A stretch of 64,000 nt of DNA from JABHCC01 sp034658635 (GTDB lineage Bacteria > Bacteroidota > Bacteroidia > Bacteroidales > UBA12481), in contig JAYEFL010000186.1 in the NCBI GenBank assembly GCA_034658635.1, forward strand, positions 1 to 64,000. Direction: 5' to 3'. The position numbers were made by a program, and so were the translations under genes. The stretch's first letter is position 1. Each line of letters starts with the position of its first letter. The notes below the pieces were generated by a model that worked only from the letters and a program-made list of their open reading frames with translations, did not search any database and was not told the origin of the DNA. This document shows, one piece after another, positions 43,623-52,547 of this stretch.

Positions 43623-43661
43623 TTTCAACCATTTTATTATGAACCCTTACAATAAATCATT

Positions 43662-45497
43662 ATGTGTGGAATTGTTGGCTACATTGGAGGCAAGGATGCT
43701 TATCCAATTTTGATCAATGGACTCAGGCGATTAGAATACCGGGGATATGATTCTGCCGGAATTGCCCTGATTGATAACGGAATTCATATCCATAAAGTAA
43801 AAGGAAAGGTGGGCGATTTGGAAAACCGATTTGTTTCGCAATCCAAAAAGGGCAATATCGGGATGGGTCACACCCGCTGGGCTACCCATGGTGAACCCAA
43901 TGAGATTAATGCCCATCCTCATGTTTCGTTTCGTGGTCATTTTACCCTGGTGCACAATGGTATAATAGAGAATTATGCCTCTATCAAGAAGCATCTCTTA
44001 TCCAGAGAAGTGAAATTCAGAGGAGAAACAGACTCTGAGGTTTTCGTTAATCTAATTGAACATTTGTACCTGGAGGTGGATGTTTCAGCGGAGCAGGCGG
44101 TTCAGATGGCATGCCATAAAGTGGAAGGGGCCTATGGAATTGTGGTTGCTTGTAATAATGAGCCTGACAGGCTGATTGCTGCACGTAAGGGAAGTCCTTT
44201 GGTTATCGGGGTTGGTGAGGGCGAATATTTTCTGGCTTCAGATGCCACTCCTCTGGTTGAGTACACGAGTAATGTTATTTATCTGAATGATGATGATCTG
44301 GCGATTATCAAAAAGGATGAGTTAATTTTAAAAACTCTTCGCAATCCGATACATAAGCCGGAAATACAGGAGCTGGATCTTTCTATCGGGGAAATTGATA
44401 AGGAGGGGTATGATCATTTTATGCTCAAAGAAATTTTTGAGCAGCCCAGGGCAATTCAGGATACATTCAGAGGACGAATATTGGCCGATTTTCAGGGTAT
44501 TCAACTGGGAGGATTGATGGAGGTCTTGCCAAAACTATATCAGGCCAAGAGAATAATCATCACTGCATGCGGTACATCATGGCATGCCGCACTGGTTGGG
44601 GAGTACTATTTTGAAGAGTTTTCCCGCATTCCGGTTGAAGTAGAGTATAGTTCAGAATTCAGGTATAGAAATCCCATTATCGGACCTGAGGATATTGTTA
44701 TTGCAATATCGCAAAGTGGAGAAACAGCAGATACTTTAGCTGCCATCAAGTTAGCTAAGGAGAGAGGTGCAACAGTTTTGGGTATTTGTAATGTTGTAGG
44801 TTCAAGTATTCCGAGAGAAACCGACGCGGGTGTCTATACCCATGCGGGACCTGAAATCGGAGTTGCAAGTACAAAAGCGTTTACGGCTCAGGTTACGGTT
44901 CTGTTTATGATGGCCATATCTACCGGGAGACATAATGGAAGTCTTTCTCAGGAAAAGTTTGAAAGCCTGATTCGCGAACTGGTAACTATTCCGTCAAAGA
45001 TGGAAGAAACACTCACGGCTGAAAAGGAGATAGTTGAATTGGCTGGCATAATCAAAGATTCACCCAATGCACTATATCTGGGAAGGGGAGCATTTTTCCC
45101 AGTGGCTCTTGAGGGTGCATTGAAGCTGAAGGAGATATCGTATATTCATGCTGAGGGATATCCGGCTGCGGAGATGAAACATGGTCCCATAGCCCTGGTG
45201 GATGAAAATATGCCTGTGATTGTTGTTGCTACCAAGGACCAAACCACTGAAAAGGTTATCAGTAATATTCAGGAGATTAAGGCCAGAAAAGGAAAAGTAA
45301 TAGCTATAGTTACTGAAGGAGATGAGGAAATAATCAAAATAGCTGACCATACAATAGCAGTTAAAGACACTTCTCCTGAATTTGCCGTTCTTTTATCTGT
45401 AGTTCCTCTCCAGTTGCTTGCATATCATATTGCTGTGATGAGGGGATGCGACGTTGATCAGCCCAGAAATCTTGCCAAGTCTGTAACCGTAGAATAA
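43662..45497 (+). CDS. glmS: Glutamine-fructose-6-phosphate aminotransferase (isomerizing)
   Basis: The protein has 611 residues and must start at this ATG, because Cys2 in MCGIVGYIG becomes the N-terminal nucleophile of the glutaminase domain. The N-domain (about 1-230) has GHTRWATHG. Two SIS sugar-isomerase domains follow, with TACGTSWHAALVG, SQSGETADTLAA and a C-terminal LAKSVTVE. It makes glucosamine-6-phosphate, the entry to peptidoglycan and LPS amino sugars. The DUF4954 gene follows after 6 bp. Confidence 0.97.
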   Translation: MCGIVGYIGGKDAYPILINGLRRLEYRGYDSAGIALIDNGIHIHKVKGKVGDLENRFVSQSKKGNIGMGHTRWATHGEPNEINAHPHVSFRGHFTLVHNGIIENYASIKKHLLSREVKFRGETDSEVFVNLIEHLYLEVDVSAEQAVQMACHKVEGAYGIVVACNNEPDRLIAARKGSPLVIGVGEGEYFLASDATPLVEYTSNVIYLNDDDLAIIKKDELILKTLRNPIHKPEIQELDLSIGEIDKEGYDHFMLKEIFEQPRAIQDTFRGRILADFQGIQLGGLMEVLPKLYQAKRIIITACGTSWHAALVGEYYFEEFSRIPVEVEYSSEFRYRNPIIGPEDIVIAISQSGETADTLAAIKLAKERGATVLGICNVVGSSIPRETDAGVYTHAGPEIGVASTKAFTAQVTVLFMMAISTGRHNGSLSQEKFESLIRELVTIPSKMEETLTAEKEIVELAGIIKDSPNALYLGRGAFFPVALEGALKLKEISYIHAEGYPAAEMKHGPIALVDENMPVIVVATKDQTTEKVISNIQEIKARKGKVIAIVTEGDEEIIKIADHTIAVKDTSPEFAVLLSVVPLQLLAYHIAVMRGCDVDQPRNLAKSVTVE

Positions 45498-45503
45498 TTT
45501 CGC

Positions 45504-47489
45504 ATGAAAAAATCAGCATATCGTTCTCTGAATCCTGGTGAAATAGAAATTCTTAGGGCACAGGACTGTCATTCTGATTCATGGCAGAATATTCAGGTTA
45601 AGGAGGGTTTTGATCCGAAACGAATTAACAATAGTAGTTTTTCTGGTGAAATTCGTCTCGGTATTTTTTCTAAACAAGTGAGTTTTCCTGGCGGAGTCAG
45701 GCATAAGGCAGGAATTAGCTATTCTGCTTTGCATAATTGTACTGTTGGAGATGAGTGTTTTATCTCAGGTGTGCGAAACTACATTGCCAATTATGATATT
45801 GCCGATAATGTGGTTATTGACAATCTCGAAATAATGTATACAGAGGGTGAAACCTCTTTTGGAAATGGGATTGGTGTTGCTGTGCTGAATGAAACCGGGG
45901 GACGAGAGGTATTGATGTATAATCGTCTTTCTGCTCATCTAGCCTATATCATGGCTTTGTATCGTCACCGGCCAAAGGTGATCGAGAAGATTTACCGGAT
46001 GATTGCAAAATATGCCAAAAAACGGAAAAGCAGTCGGGGATATGTAGGACCTGGTAGTATTATTACCAATACAGGTCAAATAAGAAATGTATGGATAGGG
46101 GAAAGCGCAAGAATTGAAGGTGTTACCCGTCTTGACGAGGGCTCTGTAAACTCATCCCTTGCTGCTCCGGTTAAAATTGGCTGTAGTGTAAGTGCCCGGT
46201 TTTTTATTATTTCATCGGGATCTGTAATAACGGATTCATGTTTGCTGGAGAAATGCTTTGTTGGACAGGGAGTTGAGCTTGGGCGGTATTTTTCGGCTGA
46301 AAATTCTCTGTTTTTCTCAAATTGTGTTGGATTTCATGGAGAGGCATGTTCTATTTTTGCCGGACCCTATACGGTTACACATCATAAATCCACACTTTTG
46401 ATTGCTGCATACTATTCCTTTCTTAATGCAGGCAGTGGATCTAACCAAAGCAACCACATGTATAAGCTAGGACCTATACATCAGGGAATTATTGAGCGTG
46501 GTAGTAAAACAACCTCAGACTCCTACATGTTATGGCCTGCTCGAGTTGGAGCATTTACACTGGTTATGGGGCGGCATTATAAAAATTCTGACACTACAGA
46601 TCTTCCTTTCTCTTATTTGATAGAGAGTCAGGATGAAAGTGTTCTGGCTCCTGCTGTTAATCTGAAATCAGTTGGTACTATCAGAGATGCACAAAAATGG
46701 CCTAAGAGAGATAAGCGAAAAGACCCTGATCTGCTTGATCATATAAATTTCAACCTTCTGAGTCCGTTTACTATTCAAAAAATGTGGAGGGGTAGGGATA
46801 TATTGAACAGTCTCAAGGGCAATGCAGGCAGGCATTCTGATTATTATTTCTATGAAAATTGCAAGATTCAGAGAAGATCTTTGGAAAAAGGCTTGAAGTT
46901 GTACACGATGGGAATTCAGAAATTTCTAGGTAACTCACTGATTTCGAGGCTGGAGAAAAAGGAAGTGAAAGATGTAGATGAATTGTTTGTGAAGCTTGAA
47001 ACCTGTCACCGCCATGGAGCTGGTGAGTGGGTCGATCTGGCCGGATTGTTTGCTCCGAAAACACTGGTTGAGGATTTGTTAAACCGAATTGAAACCAAAC
47101 ATGTGACAGATTTAGAAGATATTCATCTGGAGTTTTATAAGTGGCACAAGGATTATTACGAGATGGAGTGGACTTGGGCGAAAGCGAAGCTGGAGGAAGA
47201 GTTTGGTATTCCTATTTCAAAGTTTAATTCCGATGATGTAATTGAGATTATTGAATCATGGAAAAAGGCTGTAGTAGGTTTAGATAATCTGCTTTACGAA
47301 GATGCCAAAAAGGAATTTGCCCTTTCATCGCAAACTGGTTTTGGAGTGGATGGCAGCGAGGCAGACCGGGATCTGGATTTTGAGGAAGTCAGAGGTGATT
47401 TCGAAAAAAATCCGGCCGTATCAGCGATACGGAAGCACATAGAGAAAAAAACAAAATTGGGGGATTGGTGGATTGGGAAAATGAGGTAG
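45504..47489 (+). CDS. DUF4954 protein with left-handed beta-helix repeats
   Basis: The protein has 661 residues. The first two thirds carry hexapeptide-like left-handed beta-helix turns (IGESARIEGVTRLDEGSVNS, VKIGCSVSARFFIISSGSVI, in shorter units) like sugar nucleotidyl- or acyltransferases. The last third is helical and charged. It is a Bacteroidota family without an assigned reaction. Placement 6 bp after glmS suggests a role in amino-sugar nucleotide metabolism. Its TAG stop codon is the foot of a REP-like element. Confidence 0.75.
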   Translation: MKKSAYRSLNPGEIEILRAQDCHSDSWQNIQVKEGFDPKRINNSSFSGEIRLGIFSKQVSFPGGVRHKAGISYSALHNCTVGDECFISGVRNYIANYDIADNVVIDNLEIMYTEGETSFGNGIGVAVLNETGGREVLMYNRLSAHLAYIMALYRHRPKVIEKIYRMIAKYAKKRKSSRGYVGPGSIITNTGQIRNVWIGESARIEGVTRLDEGSVNSSLAAPVKIGCSVSARFFIISSGSVITDSCLLEKCFVGQGVELGRYFSAENSLFFSNCVGFHGEACSIFAGPYTVTHHKSTLLIAAYYSFLNAGSGSNQSNHMYKLGPIHQGIIERGSKTTSDSYMLWPARVGAFTLVMGRHYKNSDTTDLPFSYLIESQDESVLAPAVNLKSVGTIRDAQKWPKRDKRKDPDLLDHINFNLLSPFTIQKMWRGRDILNSLKGNAGRHSDYYFYENCKIQRRSLEKGLKLYTMGIQKFLGNSLISRLEKKEVKDVDELFVKLETCHRHGAGEWVDLAGLFAPKTLVEDLLNRIETKHVTDLEDIHLEFYKWHKDYYEMEWTWAKAKLEEEFGIPISKFNSDDVIEIIESWKKAVVGLDNLLYEDAKKEFALSSQTGFGVDGSEADRDLDFEEVRGDFEKNPAVSAIRKHIEKKTKLGDWWIGKMR

Positions 47490-47628
47490 GGGCCGATTCT
47501 CGAATCGGCCCACCTCGTTCGGTGAATCGGCCCATCTTGTTCATGAATCGGCCCATTTCGTTCGGTGAATCGGCACGATATAGATTTGGATAATTCCATC
47601 CGGGGCCGATTCGAGAATCGGCCCGTAC
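47486..47628. repeat. Compound REP/BIME-like array, GGGCCGATTC subtype
   Basis: The left end is GTAG (47486-47489), then GGGCCGATTC and GAATCGGCCC with 2 nt between. The right end (47603-47628) is the same 22-bp core in the opposite orientation with foot GTAC. Between them are three imperfect 21-22 bp direct repeats (47511-47575) of the form CATTTCGTTCGGTGAATCGGC. The layout of two inverted REPs with spacer repeats is BIME-like. Confidence 0.8.
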
Positions 47629-47635
47629 GAAGATT

Positions 47636-48691
47636 TTATCGTTTTATATATTGTTGGGCGTAGTATTTTTCGTAGTCGCCTGACACGATTCTGTTCATCC
47701 AATCCTGATTGTCAAGGTACCAGTCAATGGTTTTTTCTATGCCTTCTTCAAATTGCAGGCTTGGCATCCATCCAAGTTCATCTTTAATTTTTGTGGAATC
47801 GATAGCATATCTCAGGTCATGCCCGGCCCGGTCTTTCACATATGTTATGAGGCTGGCACAGGAACCTGCACTACGATCAAGTTTACGATCCATTATTTCA
47901 CACATTTTTCTAATCAGACCGATGTTTGTCCATTCGTTATGTCCACCAATGTTATAGGTTTCTCCGAGGGTGCCTTCATGGAAAACCAGGTCAATGGCCC
48001 GGGCATGATCAACCACGTATAGCCAGTCCCGGATATTTTCTCCTTTACCATATATCGGAATGGGCTTGTTGTTTTTCATGTTATTGATAGCCAGCGGAAT
48101 TAGTTTTTCCGGAAACTGATTCGGGCCATAATTATTAGAGCAATTTGTCAGAACTACCGGTAGTCCATATGTGTGATTGTAGGCCCTCACAAGGTGATCG
48201 GAGCTGGCTTTTGAAGCAGAGTATGGTGATCTGGGGTCGTAGGAAGTAGTTTCCAGAAAGAATCCTTCTTTTCCAAGTGAGCCATAAACTTCGTCTGTAG
48301 AAATATGATAAAAACGTTTGTTTTCGAATGAATCCTTCCAGATTTTACGAGCTGCATTGAGGAGGTTGACAGTGCCAATAATGTTGGTTGTGATAAAAGA
48401 CATTGGGTCTGTTATTGACCGGTCGACATGACTCTCTGCTGCCAGGTGAAGAATGCCATCAAAGAGATGGGTTTCAAAGAGTTGATCTATAAATGAAGCA
48501 TCTCTGATGTCTCCTTTTACAAACTCATAATTTTCTGATTTTTCGATGTCGGCAATATTCTCAAGATTCCCGGCATAGGTTAAAGCATCAAGATTAACAA
48601 TTTTGTAATCCGGATACTTCAGGATAAATAATCTGACCACATGTGATCCAATAAAACCAGCTCCTCCTGTAATAAGAATTGTTTTTTTCAT
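47636..48691 (-). CDS. rfbB: dTDP-glucose 4,6-dehydratase
   Basis: The protein has 351 residues and is an extended SDR enzyme. The NAD motif is GGAGFIGSHVVRLF, followed by AAESHVDRSI, the catalytic HISTDEVYGSLG and YSASKASSDHLVRAY, and NCSNNYGP. It turns dTDP-glucose into dTDP-4-keto-6-deoxyglucose for surface sugars such as rhamnose. The usual partner rfbA, rfbC and rfbD genes are not in the window. It is the last gene of the nucleotide-sugar operon, 10 bp after galE. Confidence 0.93.
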   Translation of the reverse strand: MKKTILITGGAGFIGSHVVRLFILKYPDYKIVNLDALTYAGNLENIADIEKSENYEFVKGDIRDASFIDQLFETHLFDGILHLAAESHVDRSITDPMSFITTNIIGTVNLLNAARKIWKDSFENKRFYHISTDEVYGSLGKEGFFLETTSYDPRSPYSASKASSDHLVRAYNHTYGLPVVLTNCSNNYGPNQFPEKLIPLAINNMKNNKPIPIYGKGENIRDWLYVVDHARAIDLVFHEGTLGETYNIGGHNEWTNIGLIRKMCEIMDRKLDRSAGSCASLITYVKDRAGHDLRYAIDSTKIKDELGWMPSLQFEEGIEKTIDWYLDNQDWMNRIVSGDYEKYYAQQYIKR

Positions 48692-48701
48692 CTGTTTATA
48701 T

Positions 48702-49730
48702 TTATTTTATTCCCCTCAGGTTTTTTTCCCAATTCCATGCTGACAACAGGGTATCTTCAAGGCTTCTGCTTGCTTTCCATCCCAAGACTTCATTGGCCAC
48801 ACGAGTATCTGCCCAGACCTGTTCAATATCGCCTTCCCTGCGGTCAACGATTGAATAATTCAGTTTTTTGCCTGTAACTTTTTCAAAGGTTTTGACTATA
48901 TCAAGAACGGATGAACCGGTTCCGGTACCAAGGTTGAAAAACTCAAAATTAGCCAGGTTCTTATTTTTAAGCATCCTATCAATAGCTATCACATGGGCCA
49001 GAGCCAGATCCACTACGTTAATATAATCTCTGACAGCTGAGCCATCAGGAGTATTATAGTTGTCTCCAAAAACTTTCAGTCCTTCACGGAGCCCTGCTGC
49101 AGTTTGTGTTACGAAGGGAACTAAATTGTTTGGTACACCGCGGGGAAGCTCACCAATCTCTGCACTAGGATGGGCTCCTATCGGGTTGAAGTACCTCAGT
49201 GCGATGGTATTCAGGTTCGGCTTAACTTTCATTGTATCGCTGATAATCTCTTCGGCAATTTGCTTGGTGTTTCCATAAGGAGATTCGGCTGGTTTGATAG
49301 GGGCCTTTTCAGTTACAGGAAGCTCATCAGGTTGACCATAAACCGTACAGCTGGATGAAAATACGAGATTTGTAACACCGTAATTATCCATATTCTCAAG
49401 TAGGTTCATCAATGAGATGAGGTTGTTTTGATAATACATCAGTGGCTTATCAACTGACTCACCCACAGCCTTGTATGCGGCAAAATGAATGATAGCCTTA
49501 AGGTTTTTATACTTTTCAAAGAAAGCATCAAGTTTTTCCTTGTTACAAAGATCAAACTGCTCAAAAGCGGGCCGTATTCCGGATATTTTTTCTATGCCAT
49601 CGAGAACTTCGATTGTTGAATTTGAGAGGTTATCCACTATCACTACTTCATAGCCTTTGGCCATCAGTTCGACTGCGGTATGTGATCCGATGTATCCGGT
49701 TCCTCCGGTTACTAAGATTAAGTCTTTCAT
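48702..49730 (-). CDS. galE: UDP-glucose 4-epimerase
   Basis: The protein has 342 residues and is an SDR enzyme with NAD motif GGTGYIGSHTAVELM. The catalytic Ser/Tyr pair lies in VFSSSCTVYG and ESPYGNTKQIAEEI, and the GalE-type RYFNPIGAHPSAEIGE and VRDYINVVDLA segments are present. It interconverts UDP-glucose and UDP-galactose. It overlaps the acetyltransferase gene by 4 nt. Confidence 0.94.
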   Translation of the reverse strand: MKDLILVTGGTGYIGSHTAVELMAKGYEVVIVDNLSNSTIEVLDGIEKISGIRPAFEQFDLCNKEKLDAFFEKYKNLKAIIHFAAYKAVGESVDKPLMYYQNNLISLMNLLENMDNYGVTNLVFSSSCTVYGQPDELPVTEKAPIKPAESPYGNTKQIAEEIISDTMKVKPNLNTIALRYFNPIGAHPSAEIGELPRGVPNNLVPFVTQTAAGLREGLKVFGDNYNTPDGSAVRDYINVVDLALAHVIAIDRMLKNKNLANFEFFNLGTGTGSSVLDIVKTFEKVTGKKLNYSIVDRREGDIEQVWADTRVANEVLGWKASRSLEDTLLSAWNWEKNLRGIK

Positions 49731-50308
49731 GTGTTTAGTTTTGTTACTTTTCCGTCCTCTAATTTATAATTTTCTTTGCTTTCCTGGCATACCGCCAGGC
49801 CCTGTTCGTCAAATAGTAGTCGGTGACCGTACTCACTCATCCATCCGGCTTGTTTGGCAGGATTTCCAATCAAAAGTGCATAGGCAGGAACTTCCTTCGT
49901 AACTACTGCACCTGCACCAATAAAGGCATATTCCCCAATATCGTGTCCACAAATAATGGTTGCATTGGCTCCTATGCTGGCTCCTTGTTTTACTACTGTT
50001 TTGACGTATTGACCTCTTCTGTTTACACTGCTTCTTGGGTTTACCACATTTGTAAAGACCATTGAAGGGCCCAAAAAGACATCATCCTCACAGATCACAC
50101 CAGTATAGATAGAAACGTTATTCTGAACCTTAACATTGTTGCCAAGAATCACTTCGGGAGAAACCACCACATTTTGACCGAGATTACAATTTATTCCGAT
50201 TTTGCAGTTTTGCATGATATGAGAAAAATGCCATATTTTGGTTCCCTGCCCAATTTCACAAGGTTCATCAATCACTGCAGTTTCATGTGAGAAAAATGCT
50301 TTTTCCAT
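49727..50308 (-). CDS. Left-handed beta-helix acetyltransferase, WbpD/WlbB-like
   Basis: The protein has 193 residues. Hexapeptide repeats run through most of the protein (IGQGTKIWHFSHIMQNCKIG, in shorter units), with the acceptor-site segment VFTNVVNPRSSVNR. The C-terminal YALLIGNPAKQAGWMSEYG is characteristic of N-acetyltransferases acting on UDP-3-amino sugars. The best match in my memory is WbpD/WlbB, which acetylates UDP-GlcNAc3NA. The DegT aminotransferase gene ends 1 bp before it and would supply the amino group. Confidence 0.8.
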   Translation of the reverse strand: MEKAFFSHETAVIDEPCEIGQGTKIWHFSHIMQNCKIGINCNLGQNVVVSPEVILGNNVKVQNNVSIYTGVICEDDVFLGPSMVFTNVVNPRSSVNRRGQYVKTVVKQGASIGANATIICGHDIGEYAFIGAGAVVTKEVPAYALLIGNPAKQAGWMSEYGHRLLFDEQGLAVCQESKENYKLEDGKVTKLNT

Positions 50309-50309
50309 A

Positions 50310-51431
50310 TCAGATTAGTTTCAAAAGATGTTCAGCAATATATTCCTGTTGTGCATTATTCAGTTCAGTATGCATTGGGAGGCTAAGTACTTCCGTGCAC
50401 AGTTGTTCTGTTACCGGGAAATCGCCCTTTTTGTAGCCGGCGCTTAAAAATGCCCCTTGCAAACTCAGAGGAACGGGATAATATATCATAGCCGGAATTT
50501 TTTGATCGGCTAGTTTTTGTCTTATTTCATCACGTTTCCCAGATTTTATCCGCAGTGTGTATTGATGAAAAATGTGGCTACTGTTTGCAAATCTGACCGG
50601 AGTTTGAATTTGATCATATCCTGCCAGAAGTGTATCGTAATAATCGGCAGCTGCTTTTCTGGACTGATTGTATGAGTTCAGATGCCGTAGTTTTACTCTC
50701 AGGATAGCTGCCTGAAGGGTGTCAAGTCTTGAATTGACTCCGATTTCTTCATGGTAATACTTGATCTGTGATCCATGATTTACAATTACACGAATTTTTT
50801 CTCCCAGTTCTTCATTGTTAGTCATCAAGGCTCCTCCGTCTCCAAAGCAACCCAGATTTTTTGATGGAAAAAATGAAGTTGTTCCAATAGTCCCGATTGT
50901 TCCGGTTTTCTGGCTAGTTCCGTCAGAAGAGTTATAGTTGGTACCTAAAGACTGGGCTGAATCTTCAATTACATAGAGCTTATTATCTTTTGCAATTCGA
51001 AGAATCTCATCCATATCTGCTGATTGTCCGAATAAATGAACCGGAATAATAGCTTTGGTTCTGGGAGTGATAGCTTCTTCTATTTTCTTTGGGTCAAGAT
51101 TGAAGGTATCCGGATCAACATCAACCAATACGGGCTTTAGTTTCAGAAGAGCAATAACCTCAACGCTTGCAATAAATGTGAAATTTGAGGTAATAACCTC
51201 GTCTCCTGCTTGTAAATCAAGAGCCATCATGGCCACTTGAAGAGCATCAGTTCCATTGGCACAGGTAATCACCTTTTTAACCTTCAGGTAGCTAGCTAAT
51301 TCAGTTTGGAATAATTTGACGGAGGGTCCGTTAATGAAGGCAGTTTGCTCTATTGTTTCGCGGATTCCGGCGTCAACTTCCTCTTTAATTCTCTCGTATT
51401 GAGAAAGGAGATCAACCATTTGTATTTTCAT
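50310..51431 (-). CDS. DegT/DnrJ/EryC1/StrS sugar aminotransferase, WbpE-like
   Basis: From the ATG beginning MKIQMVDLLSQY the protein has 373 residues. The frame extends 24 codons further upstream, which I reject. The PLP-enzyme motifs are clear: CANGTDALQVAM, FTFIASVEVIALLK, IEDSAQSLG and the Lys in SFFPSKNLGCFGDGGA. It transfers an amino group to a keto-sugar nucleotide, and the resemblance is closest to WbpE/WlbC. It is first in the operon aminotransferase-acetyltransferase-galE-rfbB. Confidence 0.85.
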   Translation of the reverse strand: MKIQMVDLLSQYERIKEEVDAGIRETIEQTAFINGPSVKLFQTELASYLKVKKVITCANGTDALQVAMMALDLQAGDEVITSNFTFIASVEVIALLKLKPVLVDVDPDTFNLDPKKIEEAITPRTKAIIPVHLFGQSADMDEILRIAKDNKLYVIEDSAQSLGTNYNSSDGTSQKTGTIGTIGTTSFFPSKNLGCFGDGGALMTNNEELGEKIRVIVNHGSQIKYYHEEIGVNSRLDTLQAAILRVKLRHLNSYNQSRKAAADYYDTLLAGYDQIQTPVRFANSSHIFHQYTLRIKSGKRDEIRQKLADQKIPAMIYYPVPLSLQGAFLSAGYKKGDFPVTEQLCTEVLSLPMHTELNNAQQEYIAEHLLKLI

Positions 51432-51532
51432 AGGTCTGGTGGTATTTGTAATCTGAATCAAAGATAAAAGATTAATTCGAATCATTTTTTGATGAATGGG
51501 CAACAGGGAACATGCAGTAATTCTTTCCAGAA

Positions 51533-51564
51533 TTTGGAGGATTGTTTATTACTGGTTAATTTTG
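51533..51564 (+). promoter_or_regulatory. Promoter for the HU-CCDC81/SPOR gene
   Basis: TTTG (51533-51536), exactly 20 bp, then TAATTTTG (51557-51564). It is a full match to the Bacteroidota -33/-7 consensus, 20 bp before the start codon. Confidence 0.65.
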
Positions 51565-51584
51565 TTAATTGATTAAGAAACGGG

Positions 51585-52547
51585 ATGATTCTGGATAAAT
51601 ACATACGTGAGTTATTATTTCGTGAGGATTGTGTAATAATCCCTGGTATGGGTGGGTTTATTTCAAGCTATGCGTCAGCAGAAATTCAGGAGGAGTCGCA
51701 GACTTTTGTGCCGCCTACTAAAGAAATTGGGTTTAATGCTGAGTTAATTGCTGACGATGGTATGTTAGTATCTTATATGTCGGTTGAAATGGATCGACCT
51801 AAAGATGTGATTCTTGAGATGATTACTGCTCAGGTAGAAGAGATTCTTGAGATTTTGGCCCGGGGAGAGAAGGTAAATATGGAGGGTATTGGACAGTTTA
51901 GTTCGGGCAAAGGTGGAGCGCTTATGTTTTCGGCTCATTTGGGAATCAACTTTCTGATGGATTCTTTCGGGCTTTCTACATTTACTTTTCCGGTTTTGGA
52001 AGCTGAAAAGCAAAGCATATTCAAGCGTTCAATTTTTTTCCGTCAAGTAGTTTTTCACCCGAGGGAAACATTGCCTGGATCGATAAAAAAGTCACATGAA
52101 AAGGACCACATAAACCAGCAGTTTGGTATTGCCTTGGCAATTTTGGTAATATTATCTCTTTTGCCTTTCAATTCAAGGATTTCTGAATCTATTTTTCGTC
52201 ATCCTGCAGCCTTAGGCCCTTTACCTTCATTGGTCATCGTCGATCCACCTGTTGAACTATCAGGCAGAGGTGCGATTACAACTTTATACCAAGCTGAGTT
52301 TATTAATTCTGATGAATCACCTGCTATGAAATATCCTATTATTGCAGGCAGTTTTCAGTCAGGCCAGAATGCTGATTTACTCTATCAGAAGCTTATTTCA
52401 AGAGGTTACAACGCGAAAGTAGAGCAGACCAGGAAATCTTTTTACAGGGTAATCATGGCCGAGTTCATTACTCTTGACAAGGCTGAACTTGCCTTGCTGG
52501 ATTTGCAGGCAGGAAACCGGGATTTAAAGTTATGGATTCTTAAATAG
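51585..52547 (+). CDS. HU-CCDC81-like and SPOR domain protein
   Basis: The protein has 320 residues. Residues 1-70 match the prokaryotic CCDC81-type HU domain (LDKYIRELLFREDCVIIPGMGGFI). A second HU-like part follows at about 75-150 with GEKVNMEGIGQFS. One membrane helix lies at about 187-203 (IALAILVILSLLPF). A C-terminal SPOR domain (about 245-320; YPIIAGSFQSGQNADLLYQKL) should bind denuded peptidoglycan in the periplasm. The layout places an HU-fold cytoplasmic part and a wall-binding part across the inner membrane. The stop codon directly abuts the convergent metG stop. Confidence 0.82.
   Translation: MILDKYIRELLFREDCVIIPGMGGFISSYASAEIQEESQTFVPPTKEIGFNAELIADDGMLVSYMSVEMDRPKDVILEMITAQVEEILEILARGEKVNMEGIGQFSSGKGGALMFSAHLGINFLMDSFGLSTFTFPVLEAEKQSIFKRSIFFRQVVFHPRETLPGSIKKSHEKDHINQQFGIALAILVILSLLPFNSRISESIFRHPAALGPLPSLVIVDPPVELSGRGAITTLYQAEFINSDESPAMKYPIIAGSFQSGQNADLLYQKLISRGYNAKVEQTRKSFYRVIMAEFITLDKAELALLDLQAGNRDLKLWILK

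Noticed and set aside
47511..47575. Possible mini CRISPR array
   Set aside because: Three 21-22 bp units are directly adjacent with no spacers, each carries half of the flanking palindrome, and no cas genes are present.
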